In this document: positions 1 through 12,930 of the stretch, piece by piece | Numbering within the stretch: position 1 is the stretch's first letter | How the letters are laid out: each line of letters opens with the position of its first letter | Assembly (NCBI RefSeq): GCF_030272615.1 | Contig: NC_081408.1 | Span: forward strand, 614,726,476-614,790,475 | DNA from: Cryptomeria japonica | Taxonomy: Eukaryota; Streptophyta; Pinopsida; Cupressales; Cupressaceae | Length of the DNA stretch: 64,000 nt | Reading direction: 5' to 3' | Notes under the pieces: model-generated | What the model saw: only the letters and a program-made list of their open reading frames with translations | Told to the model about the DNA's origin: nothing | Database searches by the model: none | Program-made: the position numbers and the translations under genes

Positions 1-1137
1 AGTTTTGGGCACATTTGTCACCAACGAACTTCATTTCCTTCCTATTTTGCTTCCTAGCTTAAATCTGTAGATGTTTGATTCATATATGCCAATTTTTGAG
101 TGGGATTCACTAGTTAATGATCCCTATGTGCCATTATACACCTTAGATGCACCAATTTCCATTGGTGATGCGTTCTTGTGCTCCGGGATGCCAGTTTTCT
201 CAGTTTTGGTCACTATGAGTATTTGGTTTGATTTTGGGAATTTACAAGAGGTATTTTATGATTGCATTGAGGCTCTTTGAATTTTCTTTTTATGCCATTT
301 TTATCTCCACATGTTGAATTTTTTCTTTGGTAAGAGGTTTTGTGCCTTACCATTGAGGGGATTGCTTATATGTTGTTTTGCTCCGACGAGAGGAAAATTG
401 CATTGCCATTGAAGATAATTATAAAAAATCTGGTGGGATGTTTATTACGTCACTTTTGAGGATCAATTTTTTTTTGAATTAGGTTTTGAATAATTTTTAT
501 GTTGTGTTTCATTGTTTTCATTATTTGGGTGAAGGATCTTTCCATGTATATGGTAATATGTATCTTGTTCTCAGAGTTATTGTGATTGTGTTTATGTATC
601 TTGTGAGGTTGTGATGCTATTTTTATGTTTGTTTCACCCTAGGAAGGTTATGGTCCATGTTTGAGAGAGTGGGCTCTTGCATGTGTAGGACCTAGGTCAT
701 GAGCAATAGATCTCTAGGAGGAGATCTAGATCTATGGAACCACATGAAGAGTATTTAATTGCAAGTGATAACCACAGTTAATTGATTAGTGAGTATGGGT
801 AATTAGGAATTCACATAATCAAGATAAGGAATTTGAGTGGTGTGCCCCAATGGTGGGTCCCAGGGAGATGATTTTGGGAAGATAGATTCAGGGAGATGGT
901 TTTGAAATCTATGATTGGGAAGACCATTGGTATAGTAGACTGACCTCCCTTGTTTAGCTCGAAGGTTGATGCATATTCCACATGAGGCTAGCATGTGATG
1001 ACACTCTTCCCTGCATGTGTCCATTATCCTTATGCCTTGATTTGTTGTTCATGCCTCTAGAAGTTTATTGATTTATGATTTATCCATGTGATGTGATGCG
1101 ATTGGATCTTTGATTCTTGATGTTATCCTATGGATGT
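1..1137. other. No gene seen; AT-rich DNA left of NA-1
   Basis: I see no supported gene here. The open frames (for example 71-280 plus and 803-1024 minus) are short and show no recognisable domain. A cluster of AGATCT-like palindromes lies near 703-731. This DNA is the left flank of the NA-1 insertion and presumably continues at 8543. Confidence 0.6.
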
Positions 1138-2257
1138 TGTTGGAATCAATGAACATGAAAAGGGAGGGTGAATCAGTATTCTATAGTTTACAAACTCATT
1201 ATACTGATTCTTAAACCACCAGATGCATAAGAATGAAGGTAAAGTACAGAAACATTAACTAATCAACCACAAAACCATAACACCAATATTTTTATGTGGA
1301 AACCCTGAAAGGGAAAAACCACAGTGGGATTTGAACCCACAATATTATTCTACTATGGCCAGGAGTATGATAATATTACATAAGGGGAAAGCACTTGCAT
1401 TTAGGCATACTGCCCAGAGCTTATTGCTCAAACACAAAAGAGGGCTACAACCCAAAGAAAGGCTCACTGCCTTCACAATAATAAATTAACTAAAGAAGAG
1501 CATCTACATATGCCAAAAAGAAGTTCTGGTTAGGTTCAAATTGACTTCTTAAACTATTTTGTTTCTCTGCTCTATTCTCTTGCTTTGTCTTATACCGAAG
1601 CACTAAAACCTTTAATCACTTTCACAAAACTTCGCACATTTGCTCATAAAAACTTCTCACACTCATGAAATCATACAAAATACTCAACCAAATCAATCTT
1701 ATATATCCGCACCAACAAAAAAAATCATTTCTCATGTCGACTTCCAAAAACTGCATAACACGCAACATGAAACGTGTAACCAACAAGTCGGCTCAATCCA
1801 CCCATAAATTCATACTTAGAACAAAACAAGATGATAAAAATATTCACACTTGTCGGCCCAATCTCCTGGAACTCATATGCAATCACTGAAATGATCCCAA
1901 AGATTTCAGACCACACGTTACACCAAAGTAGCTATGTTCTTCCTAAATTACTGAATACCAAACCTTCAATCTCACTCATGAATCAATACCAGATATCAGG
2001 ATTAAAGAATAATATTCCTCAAACCTTGAATTATCAGCCTCTATTATCATAACCAAAATCAAGATATGCACACTGTACTCATGCTCTACTGGTTATTGTA
2101 TTCCACCTTCCAGACTTATGCCTCACGAACAATGCAACTTCTGATAAATCAAATCTATGTACACCGGATGTGATTTCTAAATTGAGTTTCCATCAATGAC
2201 AAATCATAAGCATTTCTCATGCATGAACTTCCACCGAAACAATGTCTCTTGCCAACA
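1138..2257 (-). repeat. NA-1 3' LTR
   Basis: This 1120-bp repeat matches 7446-8542 with substitutions and small indels. It begins TGTTGGAATC and ends GCCAACA on the plus strand. It contains the shared LTR core: a GTGGG/CCCAC hairpin at 1324-1340 next to a TGGTTTTTCCC tract. The C-rich-loop hairpin near 1151-1181 is decayed. Confidence 0.85.
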
Positions 2258-2270
2258 ATCCCCCCCTTTG
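2258..2270 (-). other. NA-1 polypurine tract
   Basis: On the minus strand this reads CAAAGGGGGGGAT and abuts the 3' LTR, the position where plus-strand DNA synthesis is primed in LTR elements. Confidence 0.8.
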
Positions 2271-2410
2271 GCGTTGATGTCAACACTATGAAAAATGAAC
2301 TGTACACTCAAGACTGCAAAAACTTCAAAACTTCAAAATATCCCAAAAATCTCCAAGGCTCTACAAACTCAAGCTCCCCTTGAGGATTTAAACCATTTTT
2401 CACTTTGTTC

Positions 2411-2423
2411 TCTCCCCCTTTGA
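2411..2423 (-). other. NA-1 second, upstream polypurine tract
   Basis: The minus strand reads TCAAAGGGGGAGA, about 150 bp before the true polypurine tract. It is preceded by GGCATTGTTG, as are the upstream tracts in the other elements. Confidence 0.6.
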
Positions 2424-2787
2424 CAACAATGCCAAAGATAGGAATCTACCAAAACCTATATACAGGGACATGTGCAGTTGCTTACAAAAACTTGAAAATA
2501 TCTGCAAAAGTTATCCTTAGGCTTAGCAAGTGGTTATCCCAAGCCTTCTTTAGACTCTCCAAAATACTAATCATCCCACTAAAGAGATAGGCATGCATCT
2601 CTACTCTTCTATCTACCAGAACACTCTTGTTTAGAGCATCCTTTGCATCTTGTGTACTTATTATCAATGAATCTATCTGGGGAGTGATAGAGCTTCTTAC
2701 TCTCCCACTCTACCCAAAATTATATCATTTTCCTAATTTAAACTCCTAATCCTATCCAATATACTCATAACTTGACCTTCAAAATTT

Positions 2788-5700
2788 CTAGTGGAACTGA
2801 TGAGGTGCATATGATTCAGATATACCAGCAAGATGGCCTTCATATTCTCTTATTTTCTTGTCAATGTCAATGGTAAACTTTGGCAAAATTAGACATGACT
2901 TGTATATTTGGTTGCCTTCATCTAATGCATCTTGTATACTCTTCATAGAATTTATCAAACTTACCCTATCTCCCTCAATCATCTTCAAAAATATTTTTAG
3001 TCTCATAGGCATTAAATTGTGTCAAAACTCTAGCGTTTGCAGCTTTCTCCAAAGACACAAAATGAGATTCTACAACACCCAACATACTTCTAAACTTATC
3101 AGAGGTACTATCAGTTGTATCTAGTTTGAAAGATGACAAAATTTTCTCCAATACATATATTTCCAATGTTATCAACTCTTGGTTAGTGTCGTGGGACTTG
3201 AGTAGGTCCTTGTTGGCTTTTTCTTGTGCAAGAGTTGCTATCTTTAGTGCTTGAATAGGACATAATGAGCTTAGATCAATGGGTCCTTGAGAAAAATCAT
3301 CAGAGTTGGTGATAATTTGTTTTATTTTGTCTATTCCAGTGTCTCTTCCCACTGTCATTGGACCCTAATCATCCTTCTTTACTCCTTTCTCCTTCTCTGT
3401 CACCTTTGCAGTTGCAACTTTTATATAATCTTTACCCTTTTCTTCATCAACTTTACAAATCTCCTCAGTTACTTTCACTAAATTAACATCTATTACTGGA
3501 GGATCTTGTTCATCTTCACCATAGTTATCAACCTTCTAATCAACGTCATCAACTATTACATGCACATTGGTTTGCTTTGTCCGAATGGCTTTCTCAATTG
3601 TTTGACCTTTTTGTGCATCTGAATGACTACATGCACTTCCAGAATGGATGTATCTTGTGACTGCTCTTCCGGTTGGGTGTCATTATGTACTGGATTAACA
3701 TCATACCTATGCTCTTTCAAAAATTGTCTCAAAATTGCTTTTGTTTCTTTAGTTACTTCATCTATTTTACCGAGCATGATTTTATTGACTCTCTTCTTGG
3801 TTCCAAATCTTTCCTTTTCAATCTTCAACAATATATCAACTTCATCTTTAGAAATGATAGAAGATAAAATCCTTAATACATATTCTTTTATCCTTTCATC
3901 TTCCATGCTGGTTGTATGCCTCCTTGCATCCAAAATGTCATACAATCCCTTCAGAATCATAAATGACAGTTCTATCAAGGTTTTACTATAAACATTCATA
4001 TATTGTATAATTGCTTCCTCTATTTCCCTTTGATCATTATCATCACAATTTTTATAATATACAGGAACATTCTTCAAGTTACCTTCCTTTAGCATTTCAT
4101 CAATAATTTCATTTAAGTTTATTAGGGGCACAACGTCATAAGTACCTTCAACCTTGTCGGACTTGAGAGCTTCATCTAATTTAGACTTTTCTTTCTTTCT
4201 TGCTTTGGCTCTACCAAATGGCACAACTTCTATCCTTGGCTTCTTGGTTGAATGGGCTCCACTGGATTGAGGCTTCCTCACTACCCTAGCATAGGTAGTT
4301 GTCTTCTTCACCTCTTTCACCACTTCATCATATTTTGTTTCTACATCCTCAAGAGTGGCTACAACATAGCCTCTTTGAGGCTTCTCCTTCTTCCTCTACT
4401 CTTCTCCACCGATTGACTTGTCTTGTGGCTTGGGTGGAGGGATAGGCATCTTAGCACCAGAGGTAGGTGCATATTGGGCTTGCCTTGGCTTCGATTGCTT
4501 GGGAGGACTAAAGACTGGTTTTGTCTTCGTAGGCTTTACCATGTCCTCCTCCTTTAGTATATTTTTCTCCCTATCCCTTTGAATGACTTCTTTTGATACA
4601 CCCATTTGTTCTGCAAGCTCTTCAACCTCTTTTATGACCTTCCTCTTCCTTGCAGTCTCAATGAATTTCTTATCCAGGTCAAGATCCTTTTCCTTGTAAG
4701 TGCCAAACCTCTCTTCTTTTTCATCTACTGGTTTACTCAACAGTTGTAGAGAATATGCATCAAGTGTATTTCCATCCACCTCATACCCCATGGGCATGAT
4801 CCAAATAGTTCTTGGTTCAACTGCCTCTATGTGGCATTGGTCTTTGTCTACCATGAAATAAATTGTATTTTCATATTTTTTAACAATATTGTTTGGGATC
4901 CTCTCTCTGCTCTGTATCATTGCCTGAAATTATTTGAAATAACCCCACAAAGTAGAATTGTGTGCTATTGTATCACCCAATCCCTGCAACCTTCCTTAAT
5001 TTTGACTGCCACCGGTTTATCATAAGCCCATTATACTTTTCCTATATCGAGGAGTTCATTCAAAAAGTAAAGTGCCAAACAAACAATTAGAGAATTGAAC
5101 ATGAAAACATGTTTCTTAAACTGTTTGATCTTCTTTAGGTTGCTCATTAGCTCACTAAGAAGTACTCCACACAGATCACATCTTTTGTCCTCCTTGAGAA
5201 TTTGATAGGTTGCATATATTGCAGTACCAGACATTGAATTATGTATGTTGGACTGGTACACCTTGTATCTTGTCACCATTGAGGCAAATATTAAATCATG
5301 CTCTATGATATCACTTATTGTCATTGACCAGATATCATGCTGGGATCCGATAACAGTGTTCACTATTGTGTTCTTCACATTTCTCAGACCGGGAATGTCA
5401 TCGGTTGCACTCAAATAGGTTACCACCTGAATGTCTTACTTCATGATCTTGTGAGGTCTATCCAACCATACAAACTCATCATGGATTCAACTCAAGACAT
5501 ACCCAATCCATTCGGGTTCATCGAACACCGAAAAATGAACAAACTGGATAAAACCCTTATCTTTTAGTGATTTGAATTCGGGCTTTAGATTCCACATTCC
5601 ATCAATCATATGTTTGGTGTACAATGATAGGATGTCTACATTCCCAATCTCTTTGATATTATAGTGAATAAATGCCCTTTTATCTTCATTGTGCAACACA

Positions 5701-5834
5701 CCATACGATACAAAGGAAAATGCTCCTTCTTGATCATCTTCAACTAATTTGAATGGATGTCTCTTGAACACTGGCCTTTCCCTTTTAGTGATTTCTACTA
5801 CCAATGGGGTTGCTACACCAGATGTAAATGCCAT
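2788..5834 (-). pseudogene. NA-1 ORF2: unknown protein shared with NA-2 and NA-3
   Basis: The likely start is the ATG at 5834, just downstream of a telobox leader. The frame then runs leftward in open blocks (5834-5487, 5426-5031, 4920-4396, 4323-3556, 3358-2975, 3012-2788) separated by stops and at least three frame changes, so this copy is dead. Blocks conserved with NA-2 and NA-3, in order, are: a segment around WLDRPHKIMK; a DLCGVLL segment followed by NSLIVCLALYF; a VEPRT segment with PMGYE and RFGTY; a Lys-rich linker; a segment starting LNEIIDE; an acidic linker; IDLSSLCPIQ; and a coiled-coil-like C-terminus. There is no catalytic signature, zinc finger or clear signal peptide. The family name and function are unknown to me. 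It is not a recognisable pol, env or gag domain. Confidence 0.75.
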
Positions 5835-5857
5835 TTAGAAATTAGGGTTATAAATAG
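5835..5857 (-). promoter_or_regulatory. Telobox and TATTTATA leader upstream of NA-1 ORF2
   Basis: The minus strand carries TATTTATA (5849-5856) and AACCCTAA (5842-5849) within 25 nt of the ORF2 start codon. AACCCTAA is the plant telobox, common in promoters and leaders of growth-related genes. NA-2 has the same motif close to its ORF2 start. Confidence 0.5.
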
Positions 5858-6379
5858 ATAGCTCAAACACAGATAAATACCTTTTCAAATTCAACCATAT
5901 GCTAAGAATCACTATCAGATCTCTTCAAGCTTTGTTATCACTGCTCAATCTTGTTCACCTCACTCTTCTTCTCTTTCTCTTTGTTTGCAATGTGAAGAAT
6001 TAATGAAAGAATTCCTTTTTATCTTCTGAAAACCAAACTTTAAGTTGTAATAAATGCACAACCTTAAAGGCTTTCTGGATACCCTATTTCTTCAAGGATT
6101 CATCATTGGATACTTAGATAGGCATGAAATCTTCTGGATATAAATTGCACAACTAATATCCATCATCTACAACCTTCCTCATCCAGTTACAGATCTTTGA
6201 AAGGGGGTTTTAAGAATCTACATGAAAATCTTCACCCTAAGGTCCCCACACCAGAATCGGGTGCGGAGCCATTCTAAACATTTGAATCTTCCTTCTTAAC
6301 CCACATATTCTTATGATGCTCTCTGATTTCTTCAACCTTTTGTTTTCCTTTCTCATATGATTTGTTCTTGTCTACCGAA

Positions 6380-7377
6380 GCATTCCTGCTCACATTCTTG
6401 CTTCTGCAATACTTTGCAATGTGAATGAATTTGTTGCATTCATAGAAAACAACATTTCCTTACATAGGAATTAAGTTCATCTGATTTTGTCTCATCCTAC
6501 ATTGGTTAAAAATGTTTCCAAACATTCCACAGGCATAGCATCTCATATTTTGGAAATTATTCACCACTTGTCTGCACATGTTCAACTTATGACCAAAGTT
6601 GTTGCATTTGAAACATTGATCGGTAAAGGTAGGACCATTATTCATCATCCAATTTATGCATTATTTTGCCATATGATCGAATTTATTACAAACAAAAAAT
6701 TTACCTTTAAATTTATAAGCATTAGGTTGTCTTACCGGAGTTATCTTGTTCTTTTGATGATTAATTTATCCAGAATCAGAGGATTCTCCTTTCTCATATC
6801 TAAGTCCTTGCATGTATTTTCCACTTCTCTAACTTTCTAGCATCTCATCTAGCTTGGCTGAGATAGCTTTGAATTTTTCTTTGTACTCATTAGCAGTGGA
6901 AAGTTCATCTCTCAAAATTATGATCTTCCTTCCAAGTTGTTGCCCATCATACTTGGATTGCACCAATTCAAGTCTCAACTGATCATTCTCATAGTTCAAC
7001 CTGCAACATTCATTAGATCTATCCTTCAATGACTTAGTCATATTTTCCTCATTATTCTTCTTGTCTTCAATCTCCTTTGTCAGCTTCATCACAATGGATT
7101 GCATCTCATTCTTCAGGACTGCATTTTCTCTAGCAAGATTCTCACATTCATTTGTCTTGTCTTATAGGGATTGATTGTCAATGATTTGTTCTTCTTTCTC
7201 CTTGAGTTTATCCATCAATTCCTTTCTCTTCTCTCTGGATGTGTTCACTTGTTCCTTTAGAGATTCAATGCGATTTTCCCCTAATTATAGACTTCTCCTT
7301 AGGCTACTTTTCTCTTTCATAGCTACATCAAGATCTTCAAGTGCCACAGTGAGTTGCTTCTGCAAATCGGAGTCCAT
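6380..7377 (-). pseudogene. NA-1 ORF1: coiled-coil and zinc-knuckle gag-like protein
   Basis: The likely start is the ATG at 7377 (MDSDLQKQLTVALED). The first 250 or so residues are Glu/Lys/Leu-rich with heptad-like spacing, with the core at 7104-6829. Downstream are CCHC zinc knuckles: CFKCNNFGHKLNMC and CYACGMFGNIFNQC in 6460-6648, one before them (near 6670-6690) whose first Cys reads Phe, and a degenerate one near 6400-6450. At least three stops interrupt the frame. The protein is collinear with COP-1 ORF1 (shared phrases include ALEDLDV / ALEDYDV and ANEYKEKFK / ANEYKDKFK). By its knuckles it would act as a nucleocapsid-type RNA-binding protein, but it lacks the usual Copia gag fold seen in COP-2 and COP-3. 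Confidence 0.75.
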
Positions 7378-7431
7378 TGATTCAATCTTCTGGATCTTCC
7401 TCAAGATGTTAGGATTCTTCCAAGGAAATAG

Positions 7432-7443
7432 GATCTGATAGCA
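7432..7443 (-). other. NA-1 primer binding site
   Basis: The minus strand reads TGCTATCAGATC two bases after the 5' LTR. It matches the initiator tRNA-Met site TGGTATCAGAGC at 10 of 12 positions. Confidence 0.75.
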
Positions 7444-7445
7444 AT

Positions 7446-8542
7446 TGTTGGAATCAATGAACACTGAGAAGGGAGGGAGGGCAAATATGTGTGCTACAAT
7501 TTACAAACTTAATAAACTGATTCTTAAACCATCAGATGCATAAGAATGAAAGTAAAATGCATAAACATAAACCAATCAACCACAAAACCATAACACCAAG
7601 ATTTTTACGTGGAAACCCTGAAAGGAAAAAACCACAGTGGGATTTGAACCCACAATATTATTATACTATGGTCAAGAGTATGATAATATCACATAAGGGG
7701 AATGCAGTTGCATTTAGACATGCTACCTAGAGCTAAATGCTCAAATACAAAAGAGGGCTACAACCCGTAGGAAGGCTCACTGCCTTACAAATGAATAGAA
7801 ATGATTAAAATAATGAATGAACTGAAGAATAGCATCTACATATGCCAAAAATCAGTTCCAGTTAGGCTCAAATTGACTTCTACAACTGTTATGTTTCTTT
7901 GCTCTGTTATGTTGCTTTGTCTTATACTGGAGCACTAAAACCTTCAATCACTTTCGCCAAACTTTGCACATTTGCTCATACAAACTTCTCACACTCGTGA
8001 CCATCCAAAATTATCAACTAAATCAATTTTATATATCTGTACCAATAAAACAAATTATTTCTAACCAACAGTTCGGCTCAATCCATCCACAAATTCATAT
8101 GCGGAACTAAACAAGATGATAAAAAGATTCACACATGTCAACCTAGTCTCCTCAAACTTGAAACCAATTGTCAAAATCATCCCAAAGATTTTGGACCACA
8201 GGTTACACCAAAGTAGCCATGTTCTTCCTAAATTACCGCATATTGGACCTTCAATCTCGCTCATGAATCAACACCAAATATTAGGATTACGAAATAATCT
8301 ACCTCAAACCTTGAGTCATCTACCTCTATTAGTGCAACCAAAATAAAGATATGCATATTGCACTCATGCTCTACCGGTTACTGTATTCCACCTTCCAGAC
8401 TTATGCCTCATGAACAATGCAACTTCTGGTAAATCAAATATATGTACACTGGATGTGATTTCTAAATTGAGTTTCCATCAATGACAACTTTTAAGCATTT
8501 CTCATTCATCAACTTCCACTAGAACAATGTCTCTTGCCAACA
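7446..8542 (-). repeat. NA-1 5' LTR
   Basis: This 1097-bp partner of 1138-2257 ends GCCAACA at 8542. It holds the GTGGG/CCCAC hairpin at 7637-7653 and one intact arm (GAACACTGA) of the C-rich-loop hairpin close to 7457. Confidence 0.85.
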
Positions 8543-8742
8543 GAGGTGTGATGGTGAGAAAATTATGAGTGATAGATCAAGAGGAAAACTAACCCTTTCC
8601 CTCAAAGAGAGATGAGAGTTTCAGTATTGATTATCCTTCAAGCACTTGTCACCATTACATTAGGGAAATGATGGGGTAATTCACTATATCCAATCTCCAT
8701 ACAAAGATGATAGATTGAATTCTGAATGAATTGAGGATGTTT

Positions 8743-9790
8743 TGATGATCCCCTTATTCCCTTTTTGTTTGATTTAGAAAGGAATTGAAATTGATTGAAT
8801 TCTGTAATGCAAAAGTAACAAAGAATCGATTATAACTTGAGATTTGAATATGGGATGAAGTTTGTGCACTTGGATTTGGCAGTAAAATGTCGAGATGAAG
8901 TCTCCCTACAAATTTGATGAAAATTTGTTCGGACCATAGCGGGAATGTACACGGTCCTCTAAAAAATCCGCGAAATGAAAAGGGTTTTTCCATCTCTGCA
9001 AATGAAGCCTGAATCTGAAAGGATAGCTCCACACCTCCAACCTACACATAGAAAAGAGAAGGAAATGTGTTGGGATTGGGGTTTTGCCTTTAGGTCAAAC
9101 CCCAATTTTGGAATTAACCAAGTAATGAAAGAACGTAATAGCAAGTAGATGTAAATGAAGACTGAATTGTAAATCACCTCAAGGGAGGTTGTAGTAGAAA
9201 TGTTGATAGAAATGTTTGTGTGGATTTATATGTTGAAATCAATCTCCTCTTCAATGGTTGAATCCTTGACTTGAATGCAATACCTAGCCTTGAAGGGAGA
9301 CTTGAGAATGCTCAATGGTGGAAAAGAATGCTTGAATGCTTGATCACTTGAACATATCCAACTTTGACCTATCCAACTTTTACAAATGAGAGGACAAATG
9401 CCCCTTAAATACATGTTTGAAGGATTTGAATTTTTTCATGGGCCGACATCGGCAAGATTTCCCGCTCACTGCACAACCCATAATGCTTGCACTAGAAAGG
9501 TCCTACCCAAAAATAGGGCAGGAATAGGAGCACCACGCCCCTACCCTGGGAGGACAAGGGAGCCATGCCCTTGTCCAAGGGGGGATAGGGGTGCCATGCC
9601 CCTGTCCTACCCCTTTCTCTAAGGTAGAGTGTGGAGAGAGTGATGCGGAGGCCAAGGAAGAAGTGGTTTTTACAAGTTGAGCACTCTCTGGTCTTTGATC
9701 AGGCTAGAGGATTCGAGTTTGCATGTGTGAGGACCCTAATGCAGTTGTAAATTATGAGGTTCACAATTTTATGACACTTCAAGATGTAAT
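8743..9790. repeat. Copy 1 of a diverged direct repeat
   Basis: Several blocks recur in the same order in 11161-11834 and 17105-17500. Examples are CTACACATAGAAA versus CTACACACAGAAA, the AACCCCAATTT / AAGCCCAATTT stretch followed by AATTAACC, the GAATGCTTGA stretch, and the end around TTTATGACACT. Divergence is high and exact borders are not visible. It may be the LTR pair of an old element, but I found no primer site or polypurine tract. Confidence 0.45.
9499..9607. repeat. Row of short GC-rich hairpins
   Basis: GGACAAGGG (9552-9560) pairs with CCCTTGTCC (9568-9576) around a 7-nt loop ending GCCATG. GGATAGGGG (9583-9591) pairs with CCCCTGTCC (9599-9607), with one T-G pair, around TGCCATG. 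Two weaker hairpins lie just upstream, TCCTACCC with GGGCAGGA and ATAGGAG with CCCCTAC. The tract is far richer in GC than its surroundings. Confidence 0.7.
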
Positions 9791-11160
9791 GTTGAATGCC
9801 TTGGTTGTTAGGTGTTAACCTAGGTCTTGAGTGTGAGTTGGAACCCTATGACATCTCCTAGCATGGGGGGTGGTCCCTATTTGGTTCCACATGGTAAGGT
9901 GGTTTGATGCCTTCTTCCATTGGGATGTTCTTCATTAATGCTAACGTACATGGCTATAGATTCTATGATTCTTCATTGTGCAATGGACCTACAACTGATT
10001 TCTATGTACTGAGATCGTTATGTATAATCATGACGGCATTGTAAATGTAAGGATGACTATGTACTTGTATCTTGTACCCTTATGTAATAGGGAATGTTAT
10101 TAATGTAATGACTATGAGGTTGTAATGATATAAGATGACATATTATCTTATGTTTCTTTTTGTGGATATGATCATTAAGTAGGATTGGAATCTTGTGAAG
10201 AATTAGATAAATTGATGATTATATTTAGTGTATTTTCGTTATGTTATATGATCCTCAATGTTTAATTGCATGAGTTCTTAATTCGGAGTAAAATGGTACT
10301 TGCTTCCCTAATCTCATATACATATGTATGGTTAATAATCTTAATGCATAGAGAGAAGAATAATCTTAAGGAAATGATTTAGAGAAAGATGAATGTAGTT
10401 CATGATGATGGAATAATGTGGGGATAGGAACATTTGATTTGCTGCTTTAAAACTAACCTAGGAAGTTAATGGGGTTATGGAATTATGCATGGGTATATCA
10501 TAATCTCATGGTAAGAAAGTATGAGTAGAACTTAATGTATTTCATGCTATGGTTTACTTGATGTACCTATGTTATCGTGTTGTTATTTGTAGGTAGTGAC
10601 GTTAAGGTACCCTAGGGAAAGAATAAATGGATGTCACATGTGTTAAGATTAAAATGTTGATTCTACTTGCATTAATTGTTACAATTCGCTATGGTTATGT
10701 TCACATTGTTTTAAGAATTCTTATGAAGTTAACTTATGTTTAGAATATTTGATAGTTTATTATGTTGCAATATAGATTATTTAAAAAAAATTATCTCTAT
10801 TTGTTAGTTAGTTTTTTTATTTTCTCTAGGGTATTTTGGCAGACACTACAATTATGATTTGGATAATTTAGGATGACCTTTAGGGAACAGATTCAAACAC
10901 TCCAATATTGCTCAGATCTAGGTTTGTGGCTCTATTTGACGACCATAGCTCACTATTTATGCATAATTGTTTCAATTTCAACACATTTACCCTTGTTTCA
11001 ACATTTTCGTGCAATTCAACTTAAAAGGAGGGAATCAAATATTAACCAATGAATCTAATCATAATTATCAGCCCTATCCTTGTTGATTGGAGGTTTGATC
11101 TATTAGATTCACCCCTCTTTAAAGTAATTGGTCTCTAAGCAAAAATTAGGTGTTTACTAC
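9791..11160. other. No gene seen between the direct-repeat copies
   Basis: This is AT-rich sequence with frequent stops in all frames and no recognisable domain. If the flanking repeats are LTRs, this would be a short internal region without coding capacity. Confidence 0.5.
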
Positions 11161-11834
11161 ATCATCACATAAATAATGAGATTCTGAACTAAAATAGCAA
11201 TAAAAATAAGTTCTAGGTATCATGCAGAGTTTTAAAGATGGATCTAGAAATGATAAGTTGATCATAACCTATGATAGAAAGTTCAGGCAAAATGGTTAGG
11301 ACCAGGAGGTGTAGACCGACTTGGTCTTGCAAATGTCAAATGCATAGAAGTTGAATGTTTTTGAATCAAGATGACACACAAAATCTACAGTCAAAAGATC
11401 ATGAAAAATTCTTGGGAACAAGAGGTTTTGAGAAACTTGGTCATCTACTTTTTGCACCTTCAAAAGCTAAGTTTGATTATCGTTGTCTCCTCTACCAGAT
11501 TGTTTGTTTGAAACTCTTGACTCAATTTCCTACACACAGAAAGGAGGAAATAGGTTTGTTGATAGGGATTTGTCCTGGGTCAAAGCCCAATTTAGAAATT
11601 AACCTTAAAATTCAGATAAATTTAATTGAATTTAACTAAAGTAGAATGCTTTCCTTTTGAGGGAAAGGATAGATCTGATCTAAAAAATTCTTTAAATTGA
11701 ACTTGATACCTAGATGAGGCTTTCTTGAATCCTAACACAAGGGCTTAGGATGCCATGTGAATGCTTGAACTTGACTTGAATTCTCCTTCAATGATTAATG
11801 AATGCTTGATTGCATTCTCATTTCAGCCTAAATT
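11161..11834. repeat. Copy 2 of the direct repeat, left part
   Basis: This aligns in blocks with 8743-9400, best at 11520-11620 versus 9045-9125 and at 11750-11820. It is interrupted by COP-1 and resumes at 17105. Confidence 0.45.
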
Positions 11835-12409
11835 TGTTGGCAATTTGGAGGAATTTATTATGTGTTGCATTCATGTTTTGTCATTGATGGCAACATCGGT
11901 TGTTTTGGTTGTTTAACAATTTTCGGTTGGTTCCGATAGAATGGTTGGATTATGATATTAATCTGGTATCCTCTGATATGCTTTGGTATGTGGAATTGGT
12001 TTAGATTGGTTATTCATGCATTCTAGTAAGCCTTTTGGTTACCGGCAAGGGTTTTAGTGGCAACACTCTGTTGAAGATATTTTGATGAATTTGATAAGTG
12101 GTGTGAGTGTAGCTTCTAGAAGGTTATTTGAATGTTGATGGTTATCATGTTCATGTTCTAGTTGTTCATGGTGTTTCATTTGGCTTATGGTGACTTATTA
12201 TAGGTCCGATGGTTATTCTACTAGGTTATGGACCGGTTTATGTAACATGCTGGTTGATGCTCCCGATGCATTACCGGTTGGATTCATTGATTGGATTATG
12301 TTGTTTTGATCTTAGGCCGACTTGGTTGATCATTAGATTGTGGGTTTAAGTTATGAATCTATTGTAGTATCTTTTAGGTGGCCGCATTATTGTTTACACC
12401 CCAGGTTGA

Positions 12410-12416
12410 TATAAAT
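12410..12416 (+). promoter_or_regulatory. TATA box in COP-1 5' LTR
   Basis: TATAAAT lies just before a block conserved in several LTRs here (TGTAAGATCTC, then TTGTAGATCAT). Position and conservation suggest the LTR core promoter, with the transcript starting close downstream. Confidence 0.55.
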
Positions 12417-12930
12417 GCGATGTAAGATCTCTTTGTAGATCATGTATGGTATGGGTTATGGGATTATTTGTATGCGAACAATGTTGTAATCATATGCAGA
12501 GGTTTTGGTCAATCATAGGTGATAGAATTAGGTTTGTGGAAGAGGTTTAAGACCTCTGGTATTGATCTTAACCACAAATGTACTCAGGCATGGGAGATGC
12601 TATACTTGCAGTTCAATCTTCATTCTGGATTGTTGTTCGATATTTTTTGTAGTTAGTGAGACTCCTTTTGTGATGAGTAGTGTGATATAGGTTGTTGGCC
12701 TTCATGCATGTGCAGGCCCCTTATTGTAATATTTATTCATCTGATTAGTGGATAGATATTATGGGTCTCAAATCCCACCATGGTATTTCCTCTTTGAGGT
12801 TTTCCACGTATAAATCTGTCGTGTTATGGTGTTCATCTTTGTGGTTTCATTATTGCTTATTGTTATATGCTTTTATGTTTATGACTGTTGATTTGTTGTA
12901 CCAATAAGGTTAAATTTCTCTATTCTGGTA

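Larger units (their letters stand above)
1138..8542 (-). mobile_element. NA-1: non-autonomous LTR retrotransposon, minus strand
   Basis: The ends are two direct repeats, 1138-2257 and 7446-8542, both running TG to CA. On the minus strand the order is 5' LTR, a degenerate tRNA-iMet primer site, a coiled-coil/zinc-knuckle ORF1, a long unknown ORF2, a polypurine tract and the 3' LTR. The flanks GATGT (1133-1137) and GAGGT (8543-8547) look like a target-site duplication with one change. No protease, integrase, reverse transcriptase or RNase H motif was found in about 5.2 kb of internal sequence, so replication would need enzymes in trans. Copia assignment rests on the primer site, LTR hairpins and ORF1 similarity to COP-1. 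Confidence 0.85.

Noticed and set aside
71-280. 69-codon ORF at the left edge as a gene
   Set aside because: Hydrophobic, short, without similarity or leader; comparable ORFs are expected by chance.
703-731. AGATCT palindrome cluster as a regulatory site
   Set aside because: Only one occurrence, no nearby gene, and short restriction-like palindromes are common by chance.
1324-1340. GTTCAAATCC on the minus strand as a tRNA-type B box in NA-1 LTR
   Set aside because: It is one version of the GTGGG/CCCAC hairpin loop, and related LTRs have other sequences there; no A box is at the right distance.
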